A stretch of 28,009 nucleotides of DNA, from positions 15,023-43,031 of the forward strand of contig BDDC01000812.1 of NCBI GenBank assembly GCA_001662425.1, in the 5' to 3' direction. Both the position numbers and the translations under genes were made by a program. The stretch is from Chlamydomonas sphaeroides. Lineage: Eukaryota > Chlorophyta > Chlorophyceae > Chlamydomonadales > Chlamydomonadaceae. The notes beneath the pieces are model-generated. The model did no database searches, was not told the origin of the DNA, and was given only the letters and a program-made list of their open reading frames with translations. This document shows positions 1 through 10,598 of this stretch, piece by piece (within the stretch, counting starts at the first letter, position 1; every line of letters begins with the position of its first letter).

Positions 1-80
1 CGCATTGTGTGCGATAGCGGAAGGGATGGGGATGGGGATGAGGGACGGGTGGGGGTCCATGACCATAGCGCATGGCGTAC

Positions 81-3000
81 CTCCAGACCCGTAACGCTGC
101 CGTCGGCGCCCGAGATGGCGATGCGGCAGATGAGCGTGCCTGTGGCGGCGCAGGCAGCAGCCGGCAGCGGGGTCGCAGCAGATGGATATGGGTCGGGCGG
201 TCAGCAAACCTCGGGCCACGGCGGCAGCCATAGGCGCACAAGCCCATCAAGCGACAAGGAGCACACTTCAACCAAGCAGCCAGCGCCTGGGTCGGGTGAT
301 CACGTGTGGATATCGAAGCGCAGCTGCCACCGAGGGCCACCGCTCCCAAGCCTTTCCCCGGTTGCTCGTTGCTGACATGTGTCCATGGCTCATGCGGCAA
401 TGTCGCCCGGCACCGCTTCTGTGGTGCCGACTGGGGCCGCACCCGTAATCAGGCCGCTGACCGCCTCCAGCGCCTCGTGCATGGCGGCCAGGCCCTCGTT
501 GAGCGCCGCCGCGGCGTCAGCCGGGTCCAGCGGGCCCTCGAAAAAGGGCGCCGGCTCCGTGAACCAGCCTGCGGGCGGGCAGGGGGGGTATGCGATGGGG
601 GAGTGAAGGAGTCGCGGTGAGGTAGCAGAGAAAGCGGTAGAGAGGCGCTGCCGAGGGCCGTGCGCACTCCGACACGCCGCTGCTGGCGCCCCGCTGCGGC
701 CTGCTGGGGTGCCCGCAAGTGCGTGCCGGAGTGAGCCCTCTGCTACCCGCCGCTCCATCCCCGGCGGCTTACCGTGCAGCACCAGGCGGCCCTTGCGAGG
801 GTCGCGGGTGCCGTGCACCTGGCGCACGCCGTGCGGGAAGCGCGGGTCGAACACTGCGGGGGGTGGGGGTAGGGAAGCGGGCAGGCGGCGCGTTGGAAAG
901 ACCAGCACGGGCGGCGCGGTCAGCAGACGCGGAGGGAGCTGGGGCCCCAGTTGGCGCAAGTAGACAGCGACCGCGGTGAGTCACGGGTGTTCGTACTGCA
1001 GGCCGTGGCCGCACCGGTGAGGCGGTTGAAGGGCGCCGGCACGCGGGTGACCAGGTGCTGCAGCTCCATGCCCTGCGGCGTGAGGCCAGCCCGGCAGCGG
1101 AGGCAGGCAGTGAGTGCCTGCGGCCGTGAGCTGCGCAACAGGCCCAGCCGATGCCGACCCGAGCTCCTCGCAAGCTGGTCCAGCCAAATCGCACATGCAA
1201 ACGTGTTCATGCAAATGCGGGTGTGTGGGCCGCACCTTCCTGGGGTCGTAGCTGCGCCAGTAGTTGAGGACCTCGGGCTTGAGGATCATGGTCTCGCCGC
1301 CCACGAACTCGCGCTGGTCCCAGTCTGGGGCGACAACGAGGGGCTCTAATTGGCTTGCGGTTGGGCCGGAGGCGGAGCGCGGCACGGCCGCATGGCTGGT
1401 TGATTGGCTCAGGTGCCGCCGCCAGAGCCTCAAGCGAGGTTTGATTGGCGTGCGGTTGGGCCGGAGGTGAAGCGCAGCGCGGCCGCATGTCTGGTTAGCT
1501 GGCCGAGCTGCTGCTCCAGACGCTCACCGCACCTTGCGTGAGCGACAGCACGAAGGCGAAGGGGCCGTGTGGGTTGTCGCAGTGCAGCTCCTGCGGCCGG
1601 TGAGCGGCGATGCGCAGAGATCGCTGGCAGCATGCCAGACGGCAGCTAGCCGTGCCAGGCTCCAGGCCCCGACCGCCGTACCTGACCGCAACCGTCGACA
1701 TAGTAGCTCATCCAGATAGTGCTGATGCCGCGGCAGCCCAGCGCCTACGTGGCAGGTGTAAGAGTCTCAGTACGGCACCGTGCTTGCACGGTGAAGCGAC
1801 AATGGCAAGGGTGCAGGCATCCAAGCAGGCGTGCGCGCAGTCCACGGCACCGAGCGGCCATGCAATCGACACGGTGCCCTTGCCTAGAGCCGGGCTGCTG
1901 CCATACCTGCTCTCCGTACGACAGCAGCGCCTCTTCGAGCTTGTCGTACAGGTCCTCGGGGAAGTAGACTCGCGCCTATTGGCGCCAACGAAGGAACGGC
2001 AGCCGGCGCCGGGCAGGGGCACGCTGTTGTGCATGCAAGCGGCACGAGCCCTTGCCCCACGCACGCAGCCAGCACGCGCACGCCGATGCACGTCAGCGGC
2101 AGGCGCTCACCTGTGTCCGTATGAGCGTGTACTGGTCGGGCACGTGCCAACTGCGCGCGGTGCGTCGGGGAGGCGTGCGGGAGTGCAGGCGGTCAAGGGC
2201 CCGCGCCAGCCCACAGTCAAGCACACGCGGGTGGCGGATCGGCACGGGCGAGCGCCATGGCATCGGGCCTCTCATCCCCATGCGCTCCCTCGCCGTTCGC
2301 CAACCCATGGCGCCCGCTGGCGCTCGGGCCCATGCAGCGGCACAGCACGAGCTCCTGGACCGCAGCCCCACGACACCAGCGGCCACTCACTAGTCCCACA
2401 GGAAGCGCTCGGGGTGGATGGCCCGTGGGTCGCCGAACCGCTGGTCGAACACATCACGCTGCGAGAGGGGCGGCGGCGCAGGGCGGCAGGCGGGGGGCGC
2501 CTTGGGCCAGGGCGAACCGCCGGGGCTCAGCGCCGGCGCCGAGACGTCCACGCAACCCAGGCGCCTGAGCCAGCAGCGGCCTCCACCACGGCCGTCCCAT
2601 GCGCCCAAGCTGCTGGTAGCGCTACACGGTGGCAGTTACATGAGGAGGAGGCGCCGGCCAGGAAGCACCAGGCAGCCCCACACGCCCGACCCACCAGCGC
2701 CTTTGCGTCCTGCTCGGGCAGGAAGCCATCGTTCACGATGACGTGCTGCGCGGTGGACACCTCGTCCAGGACCGGGATCTCTGCGGCAGCGACATGCGGC
2801 GCGTTGACGGGTAGCAGCGGCATCAAGCCGTCGCAGCTGTGTGAGCTGTCGGTCCGCCGCCATCGAGCGCAGCAGCCACCGAGCCCCTTCCGGCTGACAC
2901 GGGCCGGCAAGCCGGGCGGACATGGCGTCAAGGGCAGCGAGAGACTCGCCAGCTGCACACTGTTGGCTGTTGGGCGCAAGCATTCACGCCGGGGCGGCCG

Positions 3001-3565
3001 TGAGGGGGCTCCGCCGCACGGCCTCACCCTGCTGCTGCAGCTCCTCCACCACGGTGGGGTCGGACCAGGGGTCCCAGTCGGGGGCCCGAGCCACGAACCC
3101 GACATCCTCCTGCTCGCCCTCGCCCTCGTCCGCCTCGTCGTCTAGGGGCTCAGCAGCAGCTGGCGGCGGTGGCGGCGGCTTGGGCTTGGCGCGCACAGCG
3201 GCCGCGGGCTTCTGTTGCGCCGCGGACCGGCCGGAGGTCGACGGTCCGTCAGACGTCTCCGCAAGGGCCGCTGGCGGCGCCTGCTTCTGGCTCCCCGATG
3301 CCTTCTGGCTACGGGGCTCCGATGGCTGCGTCCCTTTGGCGCCACCGCTGCCTGTGTGTTGGCAGGAGGCGGTGTGGCAGGCAGGAGTACGTCGGCTAGT
3401 GGTGGCGGAGCAGCCAGGGCAGCCGCAGCTGCATTCCGACACACCGAAGGAAGCCGCACCTGATGCACTCCGAGACTTGGCTGCACAGGCCACTCGCCGG
3501 CCGCCGACGACGCTGGCCGGCGGGGCGCATGCACGCCGTGCCGACAGGCTTCGGTTCCCCAGCAT
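81..3565 (-). CDS. 2-oxoglutarate/Fe(II)-dependent dioxygenase, prolyl-4-hydroxylase-like, probable plastid protein (3' end off window)
   Basis: Exons on the minus strand in gene order are 3565-3028, 2780-2695, 2458-2391, 2150-2111, 1975-1907, 1744-1682, 1590-1533, 1324-1236, 1072-1015, 853-773, 568-443 and 139-81. All phases match, giving at least 445 residues before the left edge. The iron facial triad is visible: HCD at residues 291-293 and the distal His 364 in FPHGV. Arg 379 in KGRLVLHG is the expected 2-oxoglutarate anchor. Other family blocks are FLWDYWHVPDQYTLIRT (about 227-242), MSYYVDG and FVGGETMIL. Such enzymes hydroxylate a substrate using O2 and 2-oxoglutarate; the substrate here cannot be told. 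The N-terminus is Arg/Ala/Ser rich with VACAA near residue 26, like an algal chloroplast transit peptide (inference). Residues of about 95-170 are Ala/Pro rich and then acidic. The ATG at 3565 is the first after an in-frame TAA. The last visible exon matches the family's C-terminal beta-strand region; the stop codon lies outside. Confidence 0.85.
3352..3459 (-). other. Possible 108-base intron inside the first exon of the dioxygenase gene
   Basis: On the minus strand a GTGCGG donor follows ATCAG at 3460, and an acceptor ACACAG ends at 3352. The interval is 108 bases, divisible by three, contains no stop, and keeps phase on both sides. It could therefore be either a true intron or a 36-residue insert. 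If translated it gives a Cys-rich piece (SECSCGCPGC and following) that is out of character with the flanking low-complexity transit and linker region, which favours an intron. The donor matches those used elsewhere in this gene. Confidence 0.5.
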
Positions 3566-3861
3566 CCTGGTGTTATCGTTCCTCGTTTACAAGCTTTCTT
3601 TATGTTGTGCGTTGGGTATTGGGTGCGGGCTTGGTAATATGTACAATCCGGTCGCATACTTAGCATTGCTAATCACTGACAGCCGCTCACAACAACGTAT
3701 GTTGCTGCACTGCACATCACTACTGTTTGAACTTGCCATAACGCAGCTGTGCCGCGCTCCCCGGCTGTCGAAGCTTCTTTCTCATTTGCTCGCTGAAGCA
3801 GACCGTTTGCATCCCGCGCTGCTGGTAGCTTGCTTGTCACACATCATTGCCGCTAATCAGC
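3566..3861. promoter_or_regulatory. Divergent intergenic region between the dioxygenase and STI1-protein genes
   Basis: This is 296 bases between the two start codons, and clearly more AT rich than its surroundings, with T-rich runs around 3590-3615. It must hold the 5' UTRs and promoters of both genes. I see no certain TATA box or named motif. Its role as a shared promoter is inferred from the head-to-head layout only. Confidence 0.5.
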
Positions 3862-5210
3862 ATGGACGACGACGGTGAGCTCGGACCTGACCGCAAAGGC
3901 GCAGCGGACATCGCCAGCTGGGGCCGCGGGGTCCGCACAACACGACCTGGCGCAGTTGCTCAGGACCCTCTACTCGCTGCGCAGATGCTCCCCCGCCGCT
4001 GTCCAGCCTGGTGGAGCAGGTGGACGCGCTCAAGCTTCGGGCGGCAGGGGGCGGCGAGTCCACGTCGGGAAAGGCGCCAGCGGAGGAGTCGTTGCGGGTC
4101 GCCAACGTCGTAATCACAACAGAAAAGAAAGCAGCAGGAGCATGTGAGCTGTCACGGCTGCGGTCGTGCTTAGCGGGCGTGCAGGCCGCTCTGTTTAAAG
4201 TGCCGTCGGCCCCCGGGGCGCGAACGCGGCAGTCCCAGCCGCCAGCGCGCCGCACGGTGCCATGTTGTGCAAAGGAAAAGGCAGCGGTGATAGCCAGTGC
4301 CCACCTAGCGGGCGGCCTTCCCACCTAGCGGGCGGCCTTCCCCATTCTTACATCCTATGGGTACCCCTGCCGCAGCTGCGGTAAAACAGAAGCCGCCGAC
4401 CATCAAGAAGGGCTTCTTTGACGCGCCGCCGCCAAAGCGGAAACCTAAGCCAGCCGAGCCGGTGAGCCGCCTCTGGACACCGCTGTTGGCACGGCAACAA
4501 GCGACGACGCCACCCGTTGCCATGGCCCCGTCCGCCTCCATTGAATGTCATCAGCCCTCGACCCCACGCCCAAGCGCTCTTGCTCGTCCGCACCCATGCC
4601 CATCCGCCTCCTCTACCGTCTGCCCGCTCTGCCGTCTGCCCCATCTCCCGCACACCTCCGACACACAGCCCAAGTCCGCAGCCGACGACATCCCCATGCT
4701 CCGAGCCAAGCCGCCGGCCGGCGGCGGCAAGGCCATCCCCGACTTCCTGCGCCTGGAGCCCAGCGAGGAGCAGAAGCTGCTGGAGGCCACCAAGCAGAAG
4801 CTGGTAAGCGCCATCCAGCCCACGCCGGACACGGTGCAGGACCTCGCTAAGCGGCCCGAGCTGATGGCGCTATTTGAGGACCCCGAGGTCATGGCCGCGG
4901 TCAACAACGTCGCCTCCAACCCGGACAGCATCAAGAAGTACAAGACGAACGCCAAGGTGGGGCTGGCTTCTGGGGGCCGGGGGCCGGGGCCGGGGCTGGG
5001 GAACCCTCGGGTGCGCGTGTGGGCATGTAAACGAACGCTTTGGTGCTGGCCCCTGTGGGCTTGTACTGAGCAGGCGGTGTGCTGCTGCTGTGCCATGCCC
5101 CTCAGGTGCGCGCCTTCTACTCGATGATGGGGCAGTTTGTGGGCGAGAAGCTGGAGAAGATGGAGCCGGATGGGCCACAGGCGGGTGCCAGCGGGAAGAA
5201 GCCGTCCTGA
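3862..5210 (+). CDS. STI1-domain small protein, function unknown
   Basis: The five exons are 3862-3874, 3985-4143, 4376-4461, 4669-4956 and 5106-5210. Phases agree throughout, giving 216 residues and a TGA stop at 5208-5210. The first exon encodes only MDDD plus one base, and splicing joins it to an acidic/proline start and a short helix (SSLVEQVDALKL). A basic segment with KKGFFDAPPPKRKPKP lies at about residues 69-86. Residues 148-182 (PELMALFEDPEVMAAVNNV, then SNPDSIKKY) look like an STI1 / HOP-DP motif, the helical module that binds hydrophobic clients or Hsp70/Hsp90 partners in STIP1, Hip and ubiquilins. A final helix (RAFYSMMGQFVGEKLEKM) follows. There is no signal peptide and no transmembrane segment. 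A co-chaperone role is inference from the motif alone; I cannot name the family. It is divergent from the dioxygenase gene and convergent with CFAP61. Confidence 0.82.
4301..4340. repeat. Exact 20-base tandem duplication in intron 2 of the STI1-protein gene
   Basis: The 20-base unit starting CCACCTAGCG occurs at 4301-4320 and again, identical, at 4321-4340. It lies in the intron 4144-4375, 35 bases before the acceptor. It looks like a recent replication slippage event. Confidence 0.95.
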
Positions 5211-5906
5211 CGGCGAGGGGGTCTGGGAGCGTGTGGATGAGAGCTGCTGCGGAGCGACACGTGTGTGAGGTCGGGAACGCTACGGCCGAGAGGCGGCAGG
5301 CGGGTGCGTGATGAAAGGTGGCTTTGACGGACCAAAGCGGCGGCAACCAATAGCTGTGCTGCTACCAGTGGCTGGGAGCGGCGGCTGAGATCGTCTGGTC
5401 TTTAATATCATGAAGGCTTGTGGTGTGAAGCCGTCCAGGTGACGTGGTCTCGTGTTCAGCGGAGCGAGCCAGGCACGCACGGCTGCGGCTTCGCCGCCAC
5501 CAGTCACGGCCCATTCCCCAGCCAGCTCTACTTGATGCCCAAGATGGCCGAGGCCATGCGTTGATTGCTGCCAGGCATCCACCCCATGCTACCCATGACC
5601 GCCCAGCAAGTCGAGGCTCCACCAGCAGCGCTCCTACAGTGCCCGCCGCGCGCCCACGACACCCCCGAGCGCGCATCGCAGCGCCAGCCCGCTTACGCAG
5701 GCGCAGGGTCGACGGCATGAACCTTCTAACCTGCCCCAATCGCCGCCTTCACACCTTGCCATTTCCATCCACCCCCCGCTGCCAGCATCACACGCCCAAA
5801 GCCGTGCCGCTGCACACCGCATGGCCCTCGATCGCCACGTGCCCTGTGCTCACGCCCCAGGCCATCCTACCTGCCCGCCACACACCAATCGCCCTGCCAG
5901 AGCACC
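5211..5906. other. Convergent intergenic region (3' UTRs of the STI1-protein gene and CFAP61)
   Basis: About 700 bases between two stop codons on opposite strands. It must carry the 3' UTRs and cleavage sites of both genes. I looked for the algal polyadenylation signal TGTAA on both strands and found no clear copy, so one or both genes may use a variant. Open frames here show no recognisable protein. Confidence 0.6.
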
Positions 5907-8900
5907 TCACGTCCGCGCCGCCGACGGCATATTGTACCCGGGCAGCTCCGCGGCCCTCGCCCTCGCAAACTCCAGCACCGTGTCCTGCACCCCCGTCACC
6001 AGCTCCACCAGCCCGCCCTCGCTCTCGTCCATGCCGCGCACCGACACGCTCGCCACCGTCATCTCCAGCAGCGCCTCGCGCAGGCCGCCGAACGCGTCGT
6101 TGTACAGCAGCTCCGCCCAGGGGTCGGTCAGGAAGGTGAGCAGGTCGGGCACGCTGCCGGCCGCAAACTTGGGCGCCAGGGAGTTGAGGTAGTTGGCGTG
6201 CAGCCCCACGAGCGACCCCATGCGCGGCGCCGACACGGCCACGCGGCCAATGTACATGACGCTGTGCACGCGGCCGTCGCGGTCGAGCGTGAGGCGCGTG
6301 AGGCCGCGGTCGGTCTTGGTGCTCATCTCGTAGCCGCCCTCGGGCGCGGCCGTGGAGGGCGCCTCGATGGCGGCCGGGCAGCCCGCAAACATGAAGTAAT
6401 TGCCGCCGGGCAGCGAGCACCCCACGGCGCGCGCGCGGTGCAGGGCCGGAGGCGGAGGCCGCGCGCCGGGCTGGGCTTCGGGCGCGCCGCTGAAGAAGCC
6501 GATGAGCGAGGTGGCCACCTTGGCGCCCACGTCGCGGCTGTTGTAGTGCTCCAGGTGCATGCCGCCGTAGCGCCGCGACAGCTTGGCCAGCGAGCCACCG
6601 GCAAAGATGGCGGGGTCATTGGTGCGGAAGGCGCCGTCCACCACCAGCCGGCCGTCAAACACAAGGCTGGGGAAGAGTGTGTGCAGCAAGGGAGGGAGCA
6701 GGGGCTCGCCTCAGGACACGACAGGTGTGTGTGAGTGTTCAGCGCCAGGGCCTGCGCTCATGCAAGCGGCCGCCAACCGCCAGGCTCGCAGGCGGCACCC
6801 GGCCAGACCCCGATGCCCAGGGCGCCAGCCCCACCTCGCGTCGTTGAGTATGGAGAATAGCGAGCGGCTGGCCGAGGGCGGCTCGCAGCCCACCACCAGG
6901 TCCACCGGCAGCTCCTCGCGCGGCCCGGGGTCGGCCGGGTCCACCAGCGTGGCCGTGGCTCGCAGCTCCGGCCCCAGCGGCTGCACCACCGCCAGGCTCG
7001 CCATCTCGCGGGCCTCGGGCTGTGGCAGCGCCATGCCGGCCTCGTCCGCCAGCGCCTGCAGCACGCCCACGATGGCTGGCTGCTGGCCGGGCGGCGCCAC
7101 GAAGCGCTGCTTCTCGCCCGCGCCCTTAGCCTCCAGCACGGACAGCGCGTGGTAGGCGCCCAGGCCGTTGCCGTACACGAGGATGGAGGTCATGACCATG
7201 GCGTCGTGCATGGTGAAGTCGGCCGCCAGCTCCAGCTCAGTCACAAGCAGGCCCGCGACGTCGGGGTCGGCCTCCGCGTAGCGGTAACGGGACTGGTCCT
7301 GCGGGGGGGAGGGGGGCAGCAGACCAGCAGAACGGCACGTCAGCCCCAGCCGATCCCCCGGCGCTTGCCTTGCCGTGGTGGGGCGTTCGCGCTGCCGTCT
7401 GCTCGCTGAGAGCCCCTACCTGCAGGCCCGCCGTGATGACGAGCTGGTTGTATGTGAGCTGCGATCCATCCGACAGGTCGATGACTCGCGAGGCCCGATC
7501 CAGGCCCACGATCTCGGCGTCCAGCAGCAGCACGCGCGCCTCCAGGCCCAGCCGCGCGATGACGCCAGCCGTGTACTGGCAGGCCATGCCGCCCACCTGC
7601 AGCAGGGGGTAAGGAGGGCAGGCCAGGCCGTGGGGCGGACAGCAAATCGGCAGCGCAGTTGCCATGCCAGGCTGCAAGGGACGCAGCTAGGGACGCAGCA
7701 CGGTAGCGAGGGAGGCAGCACGGGAGCGGAGTGAAGTGGCTGGGCCGCACCTTGATGCCGCCGGGCGCCAGCAGTGTGAGGTAGTTGAACTGCAGGTCCG
7801 AGTCCAGCAGCAGCCGCTCCAGCACCGCAAGCCCGCACTCGCTGGCGCCGGCAATGACGATCTGTGCGCGTGCAATTTGGCGGAGGACCATCAACACACA
7901 GCGGAGCGGCATGACGCCGGGCTACAGCGCAGCTGGAATCCCAACATCCCAGCCTCATCCCTGCGAGCCCTGCGGTAGCCAGCCCTACCTGCGAGTTAAC
8001 GGATCGCCGCCGCTTGAATGCCGCCTGCCTGGTGCACGCGTACAGCGCAAACTCCGCCTGCAGCTGCTTGTCGGCGCTGGTGCGGTGGCGCGGCGCCACC
8101 TGCTCCAGCACCTCCTGCATGTCCGGCGGCTGCTGGCCGGGTGGCAGCGCGTAGTAGAGCGCCGTCTTGCCCAGCAGCCGCATGGCGGCGGCCAGGAAGG
8201 CGCGGTGGTGGTGCGCAAAGATGGGGTTCATTGTGTACATGTCGATCTCGCCGTGGAACTCGCGGGGCTGGTACGCCAGGTCCACATGCGGCGCCAACGC
8301 AAAGTTGGCCTGCAGCAGCTCGAGATCGACCTCCGGGTTCACCGTGATGACGCCGATGACCTCGCCCTGGCAGATGGCCACGGCCGTGGAGCCGGCGGCC
8401 GCGGCGCCGGAGAAGGACGCCTCGATGTCGCCGGCGTTGGGCATGCCGGCAACCAGCGTGGCCACGGACTCCAGGTCCGAGGCCGCGCCGAGGCGCACGT
8501 GCACGTCGGGCAGCAGCGCGTGGCGGTTGAACATGAAGAGCACCTCGGGGAAGAGGCTGCCCGGAAGGGGTGCGATGCGCGCCATAGCGTCCATTAGCGC
8601 CGGCTCGCGTGCGTCGTGCGGTAGCGTGACCACACAGTACTGCTTGTCCGCAAAGGCCGCGAACGCGGGACCCAGGAACTCCACTGCTTGCGCCTCATGG
8701 TCCGGGTGCATGCACAGCATGGTCACGGCGAACACCGTGGGGTCGCACTCGGCCGGCCGGCCGCCAAACATGGCCAGCATCTCGGACCGGATCTCCTCCT
8801 CCGTCGGAGTCGCCGCAGCCTCCAGCTCGGCTTCCTCCTCGGCGCGGGCCGCTGCCGCGGCCTCCTCCTCGCGCGACGGCGCCGGCTCGGCGGCCTCCTC

Positions 8901-10598
8901 GCCCTCGCCCTCACCGGGCGGCTGCTCGCCGTCCAGGCCGCCCTCGCCACTGGCAGCAGTGGGCGGCGTGACGCCTCGGGACGCCGGTGCGCCCTCCTCG
9001 CCCTCCTCGGGATCCGTCTGAGCCGCCACCGCTACGCCGCCCTCCGCCTCGCCGCCGGCCTCCGCCCCACCCTCGTCGGCGCCCTCCTCTGCTCGCTTGC
9101 GTGCAGCTTCCGCGCGCAGCAGCGCTAGCTTCTGCTCGCGTACGGAAATGCGCGCCGTCTCGTACTGGCTGTCGTACACGTCGCTGGGCAGGAAGTTGTC
9201 ATACGGGTGCAGGTCAAAAGTTTCGCTGAGGCTGCTGGTGTCCACATCGCTGGTGAGCACCACGAACCCAACCAGCTTGCCCTGCAGGCGCCATTCGGCA
9301 AGGGGCACGAGGAGCAGCCATGCTGAGATGAGCAAGCTCGAGCTGAGCTGCGGCAAGCAGGCTATGAATGTGGCAAGCTAGCCGCATTTGGGGCATCGGG
9401 CCTGCGGCGCGCATGGCAATCAAGGGCAAAACCCCAGCGCACCTCCGCCTCTGCCACGAGTACCCGGTTTCGCTCGTCCTGGCCCGCGACGACACGCGTC
9501 AGCGCAAAGGGCTCGTCCGGCCTGCTGCTCTCGGGCAGCTTGGCCAGCGCGGGGAAGGCCTGCTCGCAGCGCTGCAGGATGGGGAGCATGTCGTCGTGGT
9601 CCTCCACCCGCGCTGGCCGGATGTCCAGCGGCGGCACCACAGCGTCGCGCGGGGCCTCATACAGCACCACTGCGGTCTCGCGGCTGGCCGCCACGCGCGT
9701 GAAGACCGAGGCAAGGCCTAGATGCGATGGGGCACGAGAGAGGGAAGGGGATGCGTGGGCGCAAGGCGGCATAGGCCATGCAGGCGCATGTGTGGCGGCG
9801 TGTGCATGGTGATGCAGTGCGGCGGGCATGTGTGGCGATGGCTAATTCGGCAGCGCACCTGGCTCGGCGAACGACAGCTCGCCACCTGCCGCTAGCAGCA
9901 GGCTCCTAAGCGCCGGGATGAGCATGAAGGCCGCGCGCAGGAGCGCAGCCGTGGCCTCAATCTGCAGGATGCGGAGCGGGCACAAGACACGCGCACATCC
10001 GTTGGTGAGCATTGTGCTTTGCAAGCTGCCAGCAAAGCTTGCAGTGGCCAGGCAGCTGCATGCACGCGGTGCGGCCAAGCGTAAACCCGCCTCGTGTAGG
10101 TGCGCGGTGGCGCAGACCCGCACGAAGGCGCTGCTGCCCAGCTTGAAGCGTAATGACGCGGCCTCTTCCACCCAGGCCTCTGCCGCCTCGCTCGCCTCCC
10201 GTAACCGCGTGCACGGAACATCGTCCCTGGCGGGTGGGGGCACAAGTTCGGGCGAAGGCCAAAACGCGCGTGGTGTGCCAGGTCCCAAAGCCAGTGAGGT
10301 GCCTGAGCTGCCACTTACAGGCACAGGTAGCCAACCACTGAGTCCGTCTCATCGACGGCGGTCAGGTTGAGCAATGCGCTCCCTCTGCAGGCGGGCGTGG
10401 AGGCGGGAGCAATCAAGGGCCAGGGGACCGCGGACGTGGGTATGCGCCGCGTCCAGCCATACAGCGACAGCGACGGCCTTGTAAGTTGGCTTACAATAGC
10501 AACGTCGTGTTAGTGTGCGCGCCGGACGACCTCCGCACGAGCGCCTCAATGCCAGGCACATCGCGCGGCTGCGTCTGGCGCGCTGTGAGAGCTGCCAT
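5907..10598 (-). CDS. CFAP61: Cilia- and flagella-associated protein 61 (CFAP61/FAP61)
   Basis: Ten exons: 10598-10495, 10384-10319, 10226-10124, 9961-9859, 9717-9443, 9281-7989, 7861-7751, 7596-7420, 7298-6835 and 6666-5907. The total is 3,456 coding bases, about 1,151 residues (human protein 1,237). FAP61 belongs to the calmodulin- and spoke-associated complex with FAP91 and FAP251, at the base of radial spokes RS2/RS3 in the axoneme. Residues 1-270 and about 385-648 resemble the CFAP61 N-terminal GNAT-like region. They are split by an acidic Glu/Ala/Gly linker at about 277-383. The C-terminal half is Rossmann-like: IVIAGASECG at 649-658, a second nucleotide motif GNGLGAYHAL from 787, and a VDGAFRTNDPAIFAGG block typical of FAD/NAD(P) disulfide-oxidoreductase folds. 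No redox cysteine pair is evident, so a binding rather than catalytic role is likely (inference). The exon 3 to 4 joint is the least certain. Confidence 0.92.

Noticed and set aside
1610..3145. 511-codon plus-strand open frame
   Set aside because: It runs antisense to seven phase-matched exons of the dioxygenase gene and their introns. Composition is Arg/Ala/Pro filler typical of antisense frames in GC-rich DNA, with no domain.
3847..4328. Unspliced plus-strand frames at the start of the STI1-protein gene
   Set aside because: Three overlapping frames each show part of a plausible protein, but the 13-base exon and intron 3875-3984 reconcile them in one consistent model.
4807..4812. GTAAGC inside STI1-protein exon 4 as a splice donor
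   Set aside because: The frame continues without stop through the conserved STI1 motif to 4956, and no acceptor restores phase earlier.
7416..7988. Continuous reading of CFAP61 exon 6 past 7989 into following sequence
   Set aside because: The frame stays open, but the conserved Rossmann segments appear in other frames with clear GT-AG sites at 7989/7861 and 7751/7596. The read-through is intronic.
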